64,000 bases of DNA from assembly GCF_900099825.1 (NCBI RefSeq), contig NZ_LT629693.1, positions 2,987,001 to 3,051,000 of the forward strand, in the 5' to 3' direction. Below, piece by piece: positions 41,459-52,145 of this stretch. This stretch comes from Bradyrhizobium ottawaense (lineage in GTDB: Bacteria; Pseudomonadota; Alphaproteobacteria; Rhizobiales; Xanthobacteraceae). Each line of letters opens with the position of its first letter. The stretch's first letter is position 1. The notes under the pieces were generated by a model. The model saw only the letters and a program-made list of their open reading frames with translations, did no database searches and was not told the DNA's origin. Position numbers and translations under genes: made by a program.

Positions 41459-42523
41459 ATGCGTGCCATCCGCTGCAACATCCTCCGCTCCGTTCTGGCC
41501 TCGCTGCTCGGCCTGTGCGGAATGGCGGGTGCAGCTCTGGGCCCGGTGCGCGCGGCCGATGAAGCCCGGCCACCGCTCGCGATCCAGTTCTCGCTCGACC
41601 GGCCGATCGATGCGGCGGCCGCCCCGTTCGTGATGGCGGCGACCGGCGGCCTGTTTACCGCGGAGGCGCTCAGCGTCACGACCAACATCGCCGCCGGATC
41701 GCCGGACGCCATCGCGCGCGTCGCCGCCGGCACCAGCGATTTCGCCCTCGTCGACATCAACGCGCTGATGCGGTTTCGCGATCGGGACAAGCAGGGCGTC
41801 CCGCCGGTCAAGGCGGTGTTCGTGCTGTTCAACAAGGCGCCCTACGCCATCATCGCCCGCAAGAGCCGCGGCGTCAGCTCGCTGTCGGATATCGAGGGCA
41901 AGAACCTCGGCGTCGCCGAAGGCGATCTGTCGATCCGGCTGTGGCCGGCGGTGGCCAGACTGAACGGCATCAAGACCGCAAGCGTCAAGCAGAGCAGCAT
42001 CAGCGCCGCGGTCCGCGAGCCGATGCTGTCGGCCGGCCAGATCGATGCCGTCACCGGATTTTCCTATCTGTCGGCGATCAATTTGCGGGACCGCGGCGTC
42101 CCGGCCGACGATCTGGCGGTGCTGAAATTCGCCGACTATGGCTGCGAGGCCTATGGGTTTGCCGTCATCGTCAACCCGACGCTGGCGACCGCCAAGCCGG
42201 ATGCCGTGAGGGGATTTGTGCGTGCGGTGATCCGCGGCGTGAATCTCGTGATCAAGGATCCGATGAAGGCCACCATCGAAGTCGTCAGCCGCATGGACGA
42301 CGGCTCGCGCGAACAGGAGCTCGAACGCCTGCGCACCATCCTGCGCGACAACATCCTGACCGGCGAAGTGAAGCGCAGCGGCATCGGCGGCATCGATCCG
42401 GCGCGCTTCGAGCGTTCGATCGAGCAGGTCGCGGAGGACTTCAAGTTCCAGAAGCGGCCGCAGGCGTCCGATATTTTCGACGACCAGTTCCTGCCCCCGC
42501 TCAATGGGCGGCTGATTAACTGA
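41459..42523 (+). CDS. NitT/TauT-type ABC transporter substrate-binding protein
   Basis: A 354-residue exported SsuA/THI5-like protein. The signal peptide (CNILRSVLASLLGLCGMAGAA) follows MRAIR. The mature fold has AAAPFVMAATGGLFTAEALSV, the ligand-site GSPDAIARVAAGTSDFALVD, and GKNLGVAEGD. Such proteins bind sulfonates, nitrate, pyrimidines or aromatic acids. No permease or ATPase is adjacent. An ATG 19 codons upstream (MKRTSPARQ) is an alternative start with AGG nearby. Confidence 0.88.
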   Translation: MRAIRCNILRSVLASLLGLCGMAGAALGPVRAADEARPPLAIQFSLDRPIDAAAAPFVMAATGGLFTAEALSVTTNIAAGSPDAIARVAAGTSDFALVDINALMRFRDRDKQGVPPVKAVFVLFNKAPYAIIARKSRGVSSLSDIEGKNLGVAEGDLSIRLWPAVARLNGIKTASVKQSSISAAVREPMLSAGQIDAVTGFSYLSAINLRDRGVPADDLAVLKFADYGCEAYGFAVIVNPTLATAKPDAVRGFVRAVIRGVNLVIKDPMKATIEVVSRMDDGSREQELERLRTILRDNILTGEVKRSGIGGIDPARFERSIEQVAEDFKFQKRPQASDIFDDQFLPPLNGRLIN

Positions 42524-42536
42524 GTGAAGCCCTATC

Positions 42537-42626
42537 CCTCATGGTGAGGAAGCGCGCAGCGCCGTCTCGAACCATGAGGCCCGTGGCCCATCCTTCGAGA
42601 CGCGCTTCGCGCTCCTCAGGATGAGG
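42537..42626. repeat. palindromic intergenic repeat, family B copy 1
   Basis: The element begins CCTCATGGTGAGGAAGCGCG and ends CTCCTCAGGATGAGG, with inner inverted arms (GTCTCGAA/TTCGAGAC). It lies between the binding-protein gene and the glucan exporter gene. A second copy lies at 49412-49502. Confidence 0.85.
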
Positions 42627-42748
42627 TCGGTGGGTGTGGTCAACAGCGATCAAGCTCAAGTCGCCGCTGGTTCTCAACCGCGATCCCTGATTAGAATACG
42701 TCTCCACCGATCGCGTCCCGCCATCCCGGCCCCTGAGTCCGCAACCCG

Positions 42749-44527
42749 ATGTCCCTGGTCCGCCTCTATACCCGCGTCCTCGAATTGCTCGGCAAGGAGG
42801 CACGGCTGGGCTGGATTCTCGCCGGCGCCAACCTCTTGCTGGCCGGAGCGCAATTCGCCGAGCCGGTGCTGTTCGGCCGCATCGTCGACGTGCTGTCCGG
42901 CAAACCGCAGACCGGTCCGCTGACCGCCAACTCGGCCTGGCCGCTGCTCGGCGCCTGGGTGGCGTTCGGCCTGTTCACGATTCTCTGCAGCGCCGCGGTC
43001 GCCCTCCACGCCGACCGGCTGGCGCACCGCCAGCGCCAGGCGGTGCTGACCGGCTATTTCGAGCACATCATGCAGTTGCCGCTGACCTTCCACTCCGGCA
43101 CCCATTCCGGCCGGCTGATGAAGGTGATGCTGAACGGCACCGATGCGCTGTGGCGGCTCTGGCTCGGATTTTTCCGCGAGCATTTCGCCGCCATCATGTC
43201 GCTGGTGGTGCTGCTGCCGCTCTCGCTCTACCTCAACTGGCGGCTCGCGATCCTGCTGTTCGCGCTGTGCGTGGTGTTCACCGTGCTGACGACGCTGGTG
43301 GTGCGCAAGACCTACGGCATGCAGAGCGAGGTCGAGGCCCATTACAGCGACCTCTCGGCGCGCGCCTCCGACGCGCTCGGCAATGTCGCGCTGGTGCAGA
43401 GCTTCGTGCGCATCGACGCCGAGGTCCAGGGGCTGCGCTTCGTCGCCGACAAGCTGCTGGCGGTGCAGATGCCGGTGCTGTCGTGGTGGGCGCTGGTCAC
43501 CGTCATCACCCGCGCCTCAACCACCATCACGGTGCTCGCGATCTTCACCGTCGGCATCATCCTGCACCAACAGGGACTGACGACGGTCGGCGAAATCGTG
43601 ATGTTCGTGAGCTTCGCGACCATGCTGATCCAGAAACTCGAACAGGTCGTGAGCTTCATCAACAACGTGTTCATGGAGGCGCCGCGGCTGCAGGAATTCT
43701 TCGACGTGCTGGACGCCGTGCCCGCGGTGCGCGACCGGCCCGGCGCGATGGATACCGGACGGCTGTCGGGGCTGGTCGAATTCAACGACGTCTCGTTTTC
43801 CTATGACGGCAAGCGGCCGGCGGTCGAGGACCTGTCGTTCACCGCTCTGCCCGGCCAGACCATCGCGCTGGTCGGCCCGACCGGCGCCGGCAAGTCGACC
43901 GCGATCGCGCTGCTGCACCGCGCGTTCGATCCGCAGTCCGGCATCATCAAGATCGACGGCATGGATATCCGCGGCCTCAAGCTGACGGCGCTGCGGCGGA
44001 ACATCGGCGTGGTGTTCCAGGAGGCGCTGCTGTTCAACCGTTCGATCGCCGACAATCTGCGGGTCGGCAAGCCGGATGCGACCGAAGAGGAAATGCGCAC
44101 CGCGGCGTCACGCGCCCAGGCGCTCGAATTCATCGAACGCAGCGAGAAGAAATTCGAAACCCATGCCGGCGAACGCGGCCGCATGTTGTCCGGCGGCGAA
44201 CGTCAGCGGCTGTCGATCGCACGCGCCCTGCTCAAGGACCCGCCGATCCTGATCCTCGACGAGGCCACCAGCGCGCTCGACGCCGTCACCGAGGCCCGGG
44301 TCAACGCCGCTCTCGATGAAGTGATGAGGGGCCGGACGACATTCGTGATCGCGCACCGGCTTTCGACCATTCGCAACGCCACGCGCATCCTGGTTTTCGA
44401 CAATGGCCGCGTGATCGAAAGCGGAACTTTCGATGAACTGGTGGCAAAAGGCGGCCGTTTTGCCGAACTCGCCAAGGCCCAGTTCATGGTGCAGGAAACT
44501 GCACGCGCCAGCATCGATGCCAAATAG
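42749..44527 (+). CDS. ndvA: glucan exporter, ABC permease/ATPase fusion (NdvA/ChvA type)
   Basis: A 592-residue half-transporter. Residues 1-320 carry six membrane helices; the ATPase follows with Walker [10 protein letters not shown] near 378, signature [16 protein letters not shown] near 485, and Walker [32 protein letters not shown] is the conserved start of rhizobial NdvA/ChvA cyclic beta-glucan exporters, which move periplasmic glucans important for osmotic adaptation and symbiosis. No glucan synthase gene is in the window. ATP-binding motifs are complete. Confidence 0.93.
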   Translation: MSLVRLYTRVLELLGKEARLGWILAGANLLLAGAQFAEPVLFGRIVDVLSGKPQTGPLTANSAWPLLGAWVAFGLFTILCSAAVALHADRLAHRQRQAVLTGYFEHIMQLPLTFHSGTHSGRLMKVMLNGTDALWRLWLGFFREHFAAIMSLVVLLPLSLYLNWRLAILLFALCVVFTVLTTLVVRKTYGMQSEVEAHYSDLSARASDALGNVALVQSFVRIDAEVQGLRFVADKLLAVQMPVLSWWALVTVITRASTTITVLAIFTVGIILHQQGLTTVGEIVMFVSFATMLIQKLEQVVSFINNVFMEAPRLQEFFDVLDAVPAVRDRPGAMDTGRLSGLVEFNDVSFSYDGKRPAVEDLSFTALPGQTIALVGPTGAGKSTAIALLHRAFDPQSGIIKIDGMDIRGLKLTALRRNIGVVFQEALLFNRSIADNLRVGKPDATEEEMRTAASRAQALEFIERSEKKFETHAGERGRMLSGGERQRLSIARALLKDPPILILDEATSALDAVTEARVNAALDEVMRGRTTFVIAHRLSTIRNATRILVFDNGRVIESGTFDELVAKGGRFAELAKAQFMVQETARASIDAK

Positions 44528-44664
44528 GGTGCGCGCAACCGCTGCGTAATTGAAATATCTGCCGAATTTAAGCCCATTTCGTCTACGATTTAATCGCCCG
44601 GCCTCTGTTCTGGATCGGCAAGTCGGTATAGGTTGCGGCCAGCCGTAACGCGACGGTGCAAGTT

Positions 44665-46134
44665 ATGTTTCAAGATCGCACGCTTGAAACCCGAACGTTG
44701 ATGACTGGACCTGCTTCTCGAAGGCGGGTCTCAAAGGACCGGAACGGAAAAGTGCATTTTCTTCGCCCGCTGCTTCGCAACCCGTCATTGAAATGGATAT
44801 TCATCGTCGCGGCGCTTGTCGTGGCGACGTCGCGCTCAGCTTCCGCCGAGGCGCTGCTGGTCGTCGAAGCCGATACCGGCAAGGTGCTGCAGGCCGACAA
44901 CGCGACGATGCCGTGGTACCCGGCATCCGTCACCAAGATGATGACCGCCTATGTGACGCTGAAGGCGGTCAAGGAAGGGCGGATGACGCTCGAACAGCTG
45001 GTGACGGTGTCGCCGGTCGCCGCATCGCAGGCGCCGTCGAAAATGGGGCTCCGTCCGGGCACGCAGCTCACCGTCGAAAACGCACTGGCGATGATGCTGG
45101 TGAAGTCCGCCAACGACATGGCCGTGGTGCTGGCCGAAGGCGTCGGCGGCTCGATCGACGGGTTTTCCGCGCTGATGAACCAAAACGCGCAGCGGCTGGG
45201 CATGACGCAGACCAGCTACGTCAACCCGAACGGGCTGCCCGCCGACGGCCAGATCACCTCGGCGCGCGATCTTGCGATCCTCGCTCGCGCCATCATTCGC
45301 GACCTGCCGGAATACGAATATTTCTATCACATCCCCTCGATCCGTTTTGGGCGCAGGGTCACCAACAATTTCAACCATCTGATCGGGCGCTATCCGGGCG
45401 CCGACGGCTTCAAGACCGGCTTCATCTGCGCGTCCGGCTACAACCTGGTGGGATCTGCGACGCGCAACGGCAAGCGGCTGATCGCGGTCGTGCTCGGCTC
45501 GTCCTCCGGCCACCAGCGCGCGGTGCGCGCCGCCCAGTTGCTCGAGCGCGGCTTTGCCAGCAACGGGCTCGGCTGGCTGCGCCCCTCGCTCGGCACCGTC
45601 GACAATCTGGTTCCGATCGACGCCTCGCCGCCGAATTTGCGCGACGAGATGTGCGGCGGAAAACGCAAACGTCCCGCCAGCGACGAGGATGAGGATACGA
45701 CGATCGCCTCCTCGGGCAGTGCCAGCGGCGAAAGCCCGGCGATGTTCTTCACCTCGGGGCTGCAGGCGCCGATGGCGAAACCTTCGGAATTGCTGGCGAC
45801 GGGGCCCGCGGCTTCGGAACCCATGGTGGTCTATACCGGCCCGAAGAAGACCGGCCCCGCTTTGATCGCGGCCGTTGCGGTCGATACCGAAAAGCAGACG
45901 CCGGCCAAACGTGGCAAGAAATTGCGCGTCGCGGTGCACAAGCCTGCCGCTGCGGCGGCGCCCAAGGCAGAGGCCAAACCCGATGCCAAGCCGGCCGCGG
46001 TCCGCCATGCCAGCGCCAGGCCGGATGCCGCGGCCAAGCCCACCGAAAAGCCGGCGGCGTCTGCCGAGAAGCCGAAGCCCGCCAAGCCAAAGGCCGCCGC
46101 GAAGCCCAAGAGCGACGCCAAGCCGGCCGGTTAA
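44665..46134 (+). CDS. D-alanyl-D-alanine carboxypeptidase (PBP5/6 family) with Ala/Lys tail
   Basis: About 489 residues. A signal peptide or anchor ends near SASAEA (61); the S11 peptidase domain has SVTKMM (Ser88, Lys91), SAN at 148 and KTG at 250, the three catalytic motifs. The C-terminal 130 residues are Ala/Lys/Pro-rich low complexity in place of the usual amphipathic anchor. It trims the terminal D-Ala of peptidoglycan stems. The start is uncertain among a GTG, this ATG and an ATG 12 codons further in. Confidence 0.92.
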   Translation: MFQDRTLETRTLMTGPASRRRVSKDRNGKVHFLRPLLRNPSLKWIFIVAALVVATSRSASAEALLVVEADTGKVLQADNATMPWYPASVTKMMTAYVTLKAVKEGRMTLEQLVTVSPVAASQAPSKMGLRPGTQLTVENALAMMLVKSANDMAVVLAEGVGGSIDGFSALMNQNAQRLGMTQTSYVNPNGLPADGQITSARDLAILARAIIRDLPEYEYFYHIPSIRFGRRVTNNFNHLIGRYPGADGFKTGFICASGYNLVGSATRNGKRLIAVVLGSSSGHQRAVRAAQLLERGFASNGLGWLRPSLGTVDNLVPIDASPPNLRDEMCGGKRKRPASDEDEDTTIASSGSASGESPAMFFTSGLQAPMAKPSELLATGPAASEPMVVYTGPKKTGPALIAAVAVDTEKQTPAKRGKKLRVAVHKPAAAAAPKAEAKPDAKPAAVRHASARPDAAAKPTEKPAASAEKPKPAKPKAAAKPKSDAKPAG

Positions 46135-46386
46135 CCGCCCGCATATTCAGGCAATTTTTGCGCGTTCCGGGCGGCCGCGGCCGATCCCTTGATGCGTCCA
46201 GAGCGCGCAGCCGCTTGCCATCGGCGGCGGCATTCTCAATACTGCCAAAAACAAGGCGTCCCGGCCGAAACAACCAGGGAAAATCAGTTGCGTTTTCGCG
46301 TGCAGAAGACGCTTCAAACAAAGAATGAGGGCCTTGGCTCCGATCCGATCGGAACCAGAAGGGCTCTAAACCAGAGGGGAAATACC

Positions 46387-48069
46387 ATGGAGCGGATCTG
46401 GCTCAAGCAATATCCGGCCGGCGTGCCCGCCGATATCGACGTCGCCCAGTACTCGTCGCTGGTCGAGCTGCTGGAAGAAAGCTTTGCGAAGTTCAGCGAT
46501 CGCAAGGCCTTCATCTGCATGGACAAGTCGATCAGCTACCGCGACCTCGACGAGATGTCGGCAGCCCTCGGCGCCTATCTGCAGAGCAAGGGCCTGCAGA
46601 AGGGCGCCCGCGTCGCACTGATGATGCCGAACGTGCTGCAATATCCGGTCTCGACCGCCGCCGTGCTGCGCGCCGGCTATGCGGTGGTCAACGTCAATCC
46701 GCTCTACACCCCGCGTGAGCTCGAACATCAACTCAAGGATTCCGGCGCTGAGGCGATCGTGGTGCTGGAGAATTTCGCCACCACGGTGCAGCAGGTTATC
46801 GCCAGAACCGCGGTCAAGCATGTGATCGTCGGCAGCATGGGCGACCTGCTCGGCCTCAAGGGCATGATCGTCAACCTGGTGGTCCGCAAGGTCAAGAAGA
46901 TGGTGCCGGCCTACAACATTCCGGGCGCCGTCAGCTTCAACGAAGCGCTCGCCGCCGGCCGCGGCATGAAGCTTAACAAGCCGCAGCTCACCCGCGACGA
47001 TGTCGCCTTCCTGCAATATACCGGCGGCACCACCGGCGTTTCCAAGGGCGCGACGCTGTTGCACAAGAACATCCTCGCCAACGTGCTGCAGAACGACGCC
47101 TGGCTTCAGCCGGCGCTCAAGAAGCCGCCGATTGTCGATCAGATGGTCATCGTCTGCGCGCTGCCGCTCTATCACATCTTCGCGCTGACCGCGTGCTACC
47201 TGCTGGGAGTCCGCACCGGCGGCACCAACCTGTTGATCCCGAACCCGCGCGACATGGCCGGCTTCGTCAAGGAGCTGGCGAAGTACCAGGTCAGCTTTTT
47301 CCCTGCCGTCAACACGCTCTACAATGGTCTGTTGAACACGCCAGGGTTCGACAAGCTCGATTTCTCCAAGCTGAAAATATCCAACGGCGGCGGCATGGCG
47401 ACGCAAAAACCGGTTGCCGAGAAGTGGCTGAAAACCACCGGCTGCGCGCTGTCGGAAGGCTATGGCTTGTCCGAAACCTCGCCGACGCTGACCTGCAACC
47501 GCGCCGACATCGAGCAGTTCTCGGGTACGATCGGCCTTCCCGTGCCGTCGACCTATCTCTCGATCCGCGACGACGACGGCAACGAGGTGCCGATCGGCGA
47601 GGCCGGCGAAATCTGCGCCAAGGGTCCGCAGGTGATGGCCGGCTACTGGCAGCGGCCGGAGGAGACCGCGAACGTGATGACGGCGGACGGCTATTTCCGC
47701 ACCGGCGACATCGGCGTGATGGACGCCGACGGCTATACCAAGATCGTCGACCGCAAGAAGGACATGATCCTGGTCTCCGGCTTCAACGTCTATCCCAACG
47801 AGATCGAGGAAGTGATCGCAAGCCACCCCGGCGTGCTGGAATGCGCCGTGATCGGCGTCCAGGACGCCAAGTCGGGCGAGGCGGTCAAGGCCTTCATTGT
47901 CAAGAAGGACCCGAACGTCACGCCGGAGGAAATCATCAAGTACTGCGGCACCCAGCTCACCGCCTACAAGGTCCCCAAGCAGATCGAGTTCAGGGCGGAT
48001 CTACCCAAGACCAATGTCGGCAAGATCCTGCGCCGCGAACTGCGCGACGAGAAGAAGGCCGCGGCCTGA
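46387..48069 (+). CDS. fadD: long-chain fatty acid CoA ligase
   Basis: A 560-residue acyl-CoA synthetase beginning MERIWLKQYPAGVPADID, the usual FadD opening, with AGAGGGG seven bases upstream. P-loop YTGGTTGVSKGA near 215, EGYGLSETSP near 359, DRKKDMILVSGFN near 457, and catalytic Lys in NVGKILRRELRD near 546. It activates long-chain fatty acids for beta-oxidation. The frame extends upstream past the start but that region has no coding similarity. The DUF924 gene follows within 20 bases. Confidence 0.95.
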   Translation: MERIWLKQYPAGVPADIDVAQYSSLVELLEESFAKFSDRKAFICMDKSISYRDLDEMSAALGAYLQSKGLQKGARVALMMPNVLQYPVSTAAVLRAGYAVVNVNPLYTPRELEHQLKDSGAEAIVVLENFATTVQQVIARTAVKHVIVGSMGDLLGLKGMIVNLVVRKVKKMVPAYNIPGAVSFNEALAAGRGMKLNKPQLTRDDVAFLQYTGGTTGVSKGATLLHKNILANVLQNDAWLQPALKKPPIVDQMVIVCALPLYHIFALTACYLLGVRTGGTNLLIPNPRDMAGFVKELAKYQVSFFPAVNTLYNGLLNTPGFDKLDFSKLKISNGGGMATQKPVAEKWLKTTGCALSEGYGLSETSPTLTCNRADIEQFSGTIGLPVPSTYLSIRDDDGNEVPIGEAGEICAKGPQVMAGYWQRPEETANVMTADGYFRTGDIGVMDADGYTKIVDRKKDMILVSGFNVYPNEIEEVIASHPGVLECAVIGVQDAKSGEAVKAFIVKKDPNVTPEEIIKYCGTQLTAYKVPKQIEFRADLPKTNVGKILRRELRDEKKAAA

Positions 48070-48087
48070 GCATGCGGACCTCTCGGC

Positions 48088-48639
48088 ATGACCGAGACTG
48101 ACGTCGCGCCAGCCGGTATTCTGGCTTTCTGGCGCGACGCCGGCCCTGACCGCTGGTACACGCGCGACGACGATTTCGATGCCGGTGTACGCGGGCGGTA
48201 TCTGGGCCTGTGGCAGCGAGCCGTGGCCGGTGAATTGGCGTCGTGGGAAACGAGCGATGACGGCGCGCTGGCGCTCGTTATCGTGCTCGACCAGTTTCCC
48301 CGCAACATGTTCCGCGGCAGCTCGAAGACCTATGCCAGCGATGCGCTGGCGCGCGATGTGGCGCGGCGCGCCATCGCCCGCTGCGTCGACACGCGGATCG
48401 ATCCGGGCTTACGTGAATTTCTCTATCTGCCCTTCATGCATTCGGAAGAATTAGCCGACCAGATGCGCTGCATCGAGTTGTTGCAGCGGGCGGGTCTGGC
48501 TGAAAGCGCGAAATGGGCGGAGCACCATGCCGATATCATCCGCCGCTTCGGGCGTTTCCCGCATCGCAACGGCATGCTCGGCCGCGCGAACACCGCCGAC
48601 GAGCAAGCTTTCCTGGACGAAGGAGGCTTTTCCCCCTGA
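48088..48639 (+). CDS. DUF924 family protein
   Basis: A 183-residue helical protein with the DUF924 pattern: ILAFWRDAGPDRWYTRDDDFD at the start, VIVLDQFPRNMFRGS near 66 and LPFMHSEELADQ near 112. It is TPR-like in fold and of unknown biochemical role. It lies 18 bases behind fadD and is probably co-transcribed. Confidence 0.92.
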   Translation: MTETDVAPAGILAFWRDAGPDRWYTRDDDFDAGVRGRYLGLWQRAVAGELASWETSDDGALALVIVLDQFPRNMFRGSSKTYASDALARDVARRAIARCVDTRIDPGLREFLYLPFMHSEELADQMRCIELLQRAGLAESAKWAEHHADIIRRFGRFPHRNGMLGRANTADEQAFLDEGGFSP

Positions 48640-48747
48640 TGACGGAAGCGTGAACAGGCATCACCGTTGCCGTTTCCGCCCCGCTCAATATTGTGCCAGC
48701 CGCCTGCCCGGTCTAAGAAACACCCGCACATTCAAGGAGAATTGACG

Positions 48748-49233
48748 ATGACCATCAGTGTTGGCGACAAGCTGCCGGAAGCCAAGTTTCGCGTGATGAC
48801 GGCGGAAGGTCCGCAGGTCAAAACCACCGACGATATTTTCAAGGGCAAGAAGGTCGCGCTGTTCGCGGTGCCCGGCGCCTATACCGGCACCTGCCACAAG
48901 ATGCACCTGCCCAGCATTTTCCTGAACGCCTACGCCATCAAGGACAAGGGCGTGAACACCATCGCGATCGTCTCCGTCAACGATGCCTTCGTCATGAACG
49001 CCTGGAAGCGCGACACCGACCAGCGCGACGAGGCGGTGTTCCTGGCCGACGGCAATGCCGACTTCACCAAGGCGATCGGCATGGAGCTCGACGCTTCCGG
49101 CAACGGCCTCGGCATCCGCTCCCACCGCTATTCGATGCTGGTGGAAGACGGCGTAGTCAAGAAGCTCAACAAGGAGCCGGCCCCCGGCAAGGTCGAAGTC
49201 TCCGGCGGCGATACGCTGCTGGGTCAGCTCTGA
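48748..49233 (+). CDS. peroxiredoxin (Prx5/AhpE-like)
   Basis: A 161-residue thiol peroxidase with AAGGAGA upstream of ATG. The peroxidatic Cys is in VPGAYTGTCHKMHLP near residue 49, with the family's usual PGAFTPTCS pattern changed to PGAYTGTCH. SVNDAFVMNAW and DGNADFTKAIG are the further Prx5 signatures. It reduces hydrogen peroxide or alkyl peroxides using thiols. Confidence 0.93.
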   Translation: MTISVGDKLPEAKFRVMTAEGPQVKTTDDIFKGKKVALFAVPGAYTGTCHKMHLPSIFLNAYAIKDKGVNTIAIVSVNDAFVMNAWKRDTDQRDEAVFLADGNADFTKAIGMELDASGNGLGIRSHRYSMLVEDGVVKKLNKEPAPGKVEVSGGDTLLGQL

Positions 49234-49266
49234 TCGCCGATTAGAGCCGATTATATCCACGAACGA

Positions 49267-49382
49267 CGTCATGCCCGGGCAGAAGCGCGAAGCGCGTCTT
49301 CGCGCTAGGTGTCCCGGGCATCCACGTTTGGGGACCCCGTGAAAGAGAAGTCGTGGATGGCTGGATCAAGCCGGCCATGACG
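49267..49382. repeat. intergenic repeat, family D
   Basis: A stretch from CGTCATGCCCGGGC to GGCCATGACG with inner CGAAGCGCGTCTTCGCGC hairpin and a CGTGGATGG segment. The ends are inverted relative to each other. Only one copy is in the window; from memory similar elements are scattered in related genomes. Confidence 0.6.
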
Positions 49383-49411
49383 GAGAGCTAGAGGCGTAGC
49401 AACCAGTAGCT

Positions 49412-49502
49412 CCTCATGGTGAGGAGGCGCGCAGCGCCGTCTCGAACCATGTGGCCCGTGGCCATCCTTCGAGACGCCGCTTCGCGGCTCCTCAGGATGA
49501 GG
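49412..49502. repeat. palindromic intergenic repeat, family B copy 2
   Basis: CCTCATGGTGAGGAGGCGCG to CTCCTCAGGATGAGG, about nine-tenths alike to the copy at 42537-42626 by eye, with the same inner GTCTCGAA/TTCGAGAC arms. It lies between the peroxiredoxin gene and rnhA. Confidence 0.85.
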
Positions 49503-49523
49503 GCCTCAATCACCCTACGAATC

Positions 49524-49985
49524 CTACGCCTTCAACTTCGCCATCGCCACGCCCTCGCGCGCCAACTGGTCGGCGCGCTCGTTTTCGTCGTGGCCGGCGT
49601 GGCCCTTGATCCAGTGCCAGTTCACCTGATGCGGTTTTAGCGCGGCGTCGAGGCGCTGCCAGAGGTCGACGTTCTTGACCGGCTTCTTGTCCGAGGTGCG
49701 CCAGCCGTTTCGCTTCCAGCCATGGATCCAGCCGGTGATGCCCTGGCGCACATACTGGCTGTCGGTGGTGAGGTCGACGACGCAGGGCTTCTTCAGTGCC
49801 TCCAGCGCCGAGATCGCGGCCATCAGCTCCATGCGGTTGTTGGTGGTGTGCGCCTCGCCGCCCTTCAATTCCTTTTCGGTGTCGCCGAATTTAAGGATCG
49901 CGCCCCAGCCGCCCGGCCCGGGATTACCCGAGCAGGCGCCGTCGGTGAACACCGTGACGTGAGGCAATTCGCTCAAGCGACGCAT
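49524..49985 (-). CDS. rnhA: ribonuclease HI
   Basis: A 153-residue enzyme that cuts the RNA strand of RNA-DNA hybrids. The active-site acids are in [17 protein letters not shown] (Asp11), the Glu in [13 protein letters not shown], the Asp in TTDSQYV and the last Asp in [12 protein letters not shown]. The ATG lies within the 3' end of the homoserine kinase gene, overlapping its stop by about 13 bases, so expression is probably coupled. The length is typical. Confidence 0.96.
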   Translation of the reverse strand: MRRLSELPHVTVFTDGACSGNPGPGGWGAILKFGDTEKELKGGEAHTTNNRMELMAAISALEALKKPCVVDLTTDSQYVRQGITGWIHGWKRNGWRTSDKKPVKNVDLWQRLDAALKPHQVNWHWIKGHAGHDENERADQLAREGVAMAKLKA

Positions 49986-50953
49986 CCCGGCTGCGTCAGG
50001 CCGTAATCGCGCACACTCTCGACGCCCTGGTGGAAGCGCAGCTTGCGGACATATTCCAGCGGGTCTTTCGGCTTCACCAGCGCACCCGGCGGCACGTTGA
50101 GGAAGTCGACCAGCCGCGTCAGCAGAAAGCGTAGCGCGGCGCCGCGCGCCAGCAACGGCAAGGCCTCCTGCTCGGCCTCGGACAATTTTCGCTCGCGGCC
50201 ATAAGCGTTGAGCAGCGCGCGTGCCTTGGTGACGTTGAAGGAATGATCCGGCTCGAAGCACCAGGCATTGAGGCAGATCGCGACGTCGTAGGCCAGGATG
50301 TCGTTGCAGGAGAACGGAAAGTCGATCAGCCCCGACAATTTGTCGCCGAGGAAAAAGACATTATCCGGAAACAGGTCGGCATGGATGACACCGACCGGCA
50401 GGTCCACCGGCCAGCGCGTCTCGAGGTGATCGAGTTCGCGCGCGATGAAGTCGCGCAAACCAGGCTGGACGCTGTCGGCGCGCGGGGCGGAGAGATCGAA
50501 CAGCGGCCGCCAGCCCTCGACCGACAGCGTGTTCTTGCGAAACAGCGGAAAGTCGCGCCCCGCCAGATGCATTTTGGCGAGCGCCTCGCCGACCCCGGCG
50601 CAATGGGCGGCGTTCGGCCGCCGCGGCCACACGCCCTCGAGGAAATTGATGATCGCCGCCGGCCGTTCGGCGAGCCAGCTATAGACCTCGCCTTTGCGGT
50701 TCTTCGCCGGCTGCGGGCAACGCACGCCGCGCTCGGCCAGATGCGCCATCAGCGAGAGGAAATACGGCAGGTCATCCAGCGCCACGCGCTTTTCGTAGAG
50801 CGTGAGGATATAGGCGCCCTTGGTCGCGTGCAGCAGGAAGTTGGAATTCTCGACGCCTTCGGCGATGCCCTTGTAGGAGAGCAACTCGCCGATGTCGTAG
50901 CCTTTGAGGAATTCCGCGAGGTCTTCGGCGGCAACGTCCGTGTAAACCGCCAT
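49973..50953 (-). CDS. thrB: homoserine kinase (aminoglycoside-phosphotransferase fold)
   Basis: A 326-residue type II ThrB of the APH fold, the form used in alphaproteobacteria. [23 protein letters not shown] near the N-terminus is the nucleotide-binding strand, and [16 protein letters not shown] with the downstream [11 protein letters not shown] is the Brenner-type catalytic and metal site. It phosphorylates homoserine for threonine synthesis. It sits between ispH and rnhA on the same strand with short gaps, the conserved order in this bacterial group. Confidence 0.95.
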   Translation of the reverse strand: MAVYTDVAAEDLAEFLKGYDIGELLSYKGIAEGVENSNFLLHATKGAYILTLYEKRVALDDLPYFLSLMAHLAERGVRCPQPAKNRKGEVYSWLAERPAAIINFLEGVWPRRPNAAHCAGVGEALAKMHLAGRDFPLFRKNTLSVEGWRPLFDLSAPRADSVQPGLRDFIARELDHLETRWPVDLPVGVIHADLFPDNVFFLGDKLSGLIDFPFSCNDILAYDVAICLNAWCFEPDHSFNVTKARALLNAYGRERKLSEAEQEALPLLARGAALRFLLTRLVDFLNVPPGALVKPKDPLEYVRKLRFHQGVESVRDYGLTQPGCVA

Positions 50954-50962
50954 GATGAAAAC

Positions 50963-51925
50963 CTAGGCGGCGTCGGGCCGCAGCGAACGCGGCAGCGGGA
51001 AGAATTCGTTCTCTTCCGCGGCCGAGACCGTCTCCACATGCAGCTCATAGCGCTCGGCGAAGGCGCCCATGATTTCCTCGACGATCACTTCCGGCGCGGA
51101 AGCGCCCGCGGTGATCCCGAGGCTCTTGATGCCTTCGAACATTTTCCAGTCGAGGTCGGCGGCGCGCTGCGCCAGGATTGCAATCTTGCAGCCCTCGCGC
51201 TCGGCGACTTCGCGCAGGCGCTGCGAGTTCGACGAGTTCGGCGCGCCGACCACGATCAAGGCATCGACCACCGGCGCCACCTTCTTCACCGCCAGCTGGC
51301 GGTTGGTGGTGGCGTAGCAGATGTCTTCCTTGTGCGGGCCGGAGATGTTCGGGAAACGCTCCTTCAGCATCGCGACGATTTCGGCGGTGTCGTCGATCGA
51401 CAGCGTCGTCTGGGTCACGAAAGCGAGATTGTTCGGATCCTTCGGCGTGAACGTCTTGGCGTCGTCGGCGGTCTCGATCAGCGTCACCGCGCCCGGCGGC
51501 AACTGGCCGAGCGTGCCGACCACTTCCGGATGGTGCGAATGCCCGATCAGCAGGATTTCGCGGCCGCGCTTGAAATGGATCGCGGCCTCGCGGTGCACCT
51601 TGGTGACCAGCGGGCAGGTCGCGTCCAGCGAGAAGAAATTGCGGGCGCGGGCGTCCGCCGGGACCGACTTCGGAACCCCGTGGGCGGAAAACACCACCGG
51701 TGCGTTGGTATTGTCGGGGATCTCGGCCAGTTCCTCGACGAAGATCGCGCCCTTGGTCTTCAGGCTGTCGACCACATAGCGGTTGTGCACGATCTCGTGA
51801 CGGACATAGACCGGGGCGCCGTAGATCGTCAGCGCGCGTTCCACGGTGTCGATGGCCCGCACCACGCCGGCGCAGAAGCCCCGGGGTGAACAAAGCACGA
51901 TTTTCAGGTCTGGTTTCGCTGACAT
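50963..51925 (-). CDS. ispH: 4-hydroxy-3-methylbut-2-enyl diphosphate reductase IspH
   Basis: A 320-residue iron-sulfur enzyme, last step of the MEP isoprenoid pathway. The three cluster Cys are C12 (CSPRGFC), C104 (DATCPLV) and C203 (DICYATTN). The ATG MSAKPDL is chosen for length; a GTG eight codons upstream has GAGGGG next to it and may also be used. It heads the ispH-thrB-rnhA set. Confidence 0.96.
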   Translation of the reverse strand: MSAKPDLKIVLCSPRGFCAGVVRAIDTVERALTIYGAPVYVRHEIVHNRYVVDSLKTKGAIFVEELAEIPDNTNAPVVFSAHGVPKSVPADARARNFFSLDATCPLVTKVHREAAIHFKRGREILLIGHSHHPEVVGTLGQLPPGAVTLIETADDAKTFTPKDPNNLAFVTQTTLSIDDTAEIVAMLKERFPNISGPHKEDICYATTNRQLAVKKVAPVVDALIVVGAPNSSNSQRLREVAEREGCKIAILAQRAADLDWKMFEGIKSLGITAGASAPEVIVEEIMGAFAERYELHVETVSAAEENEFFPLPRSLRPDAA

Positions 51926-52145
51926 AGGGGCTATCCGGGACCGAATCACCCCTCGCCGGCGGGCGGGGAACGGTCAATTCGTATAAGGACTTGGGACTGC
52001 TTTTGGGCTCTGTCAAGGCACTTTAGCAGACCATTGCGCCAATACCCCGGGAAGGCGTATATAGACCCCGAATTCCCGTCATCACCGATGACCGCAGACT
52101 TCGCCTCCCCAAAAAGAGGTGGGCGAGGCACAAAGGAGATTTGCC

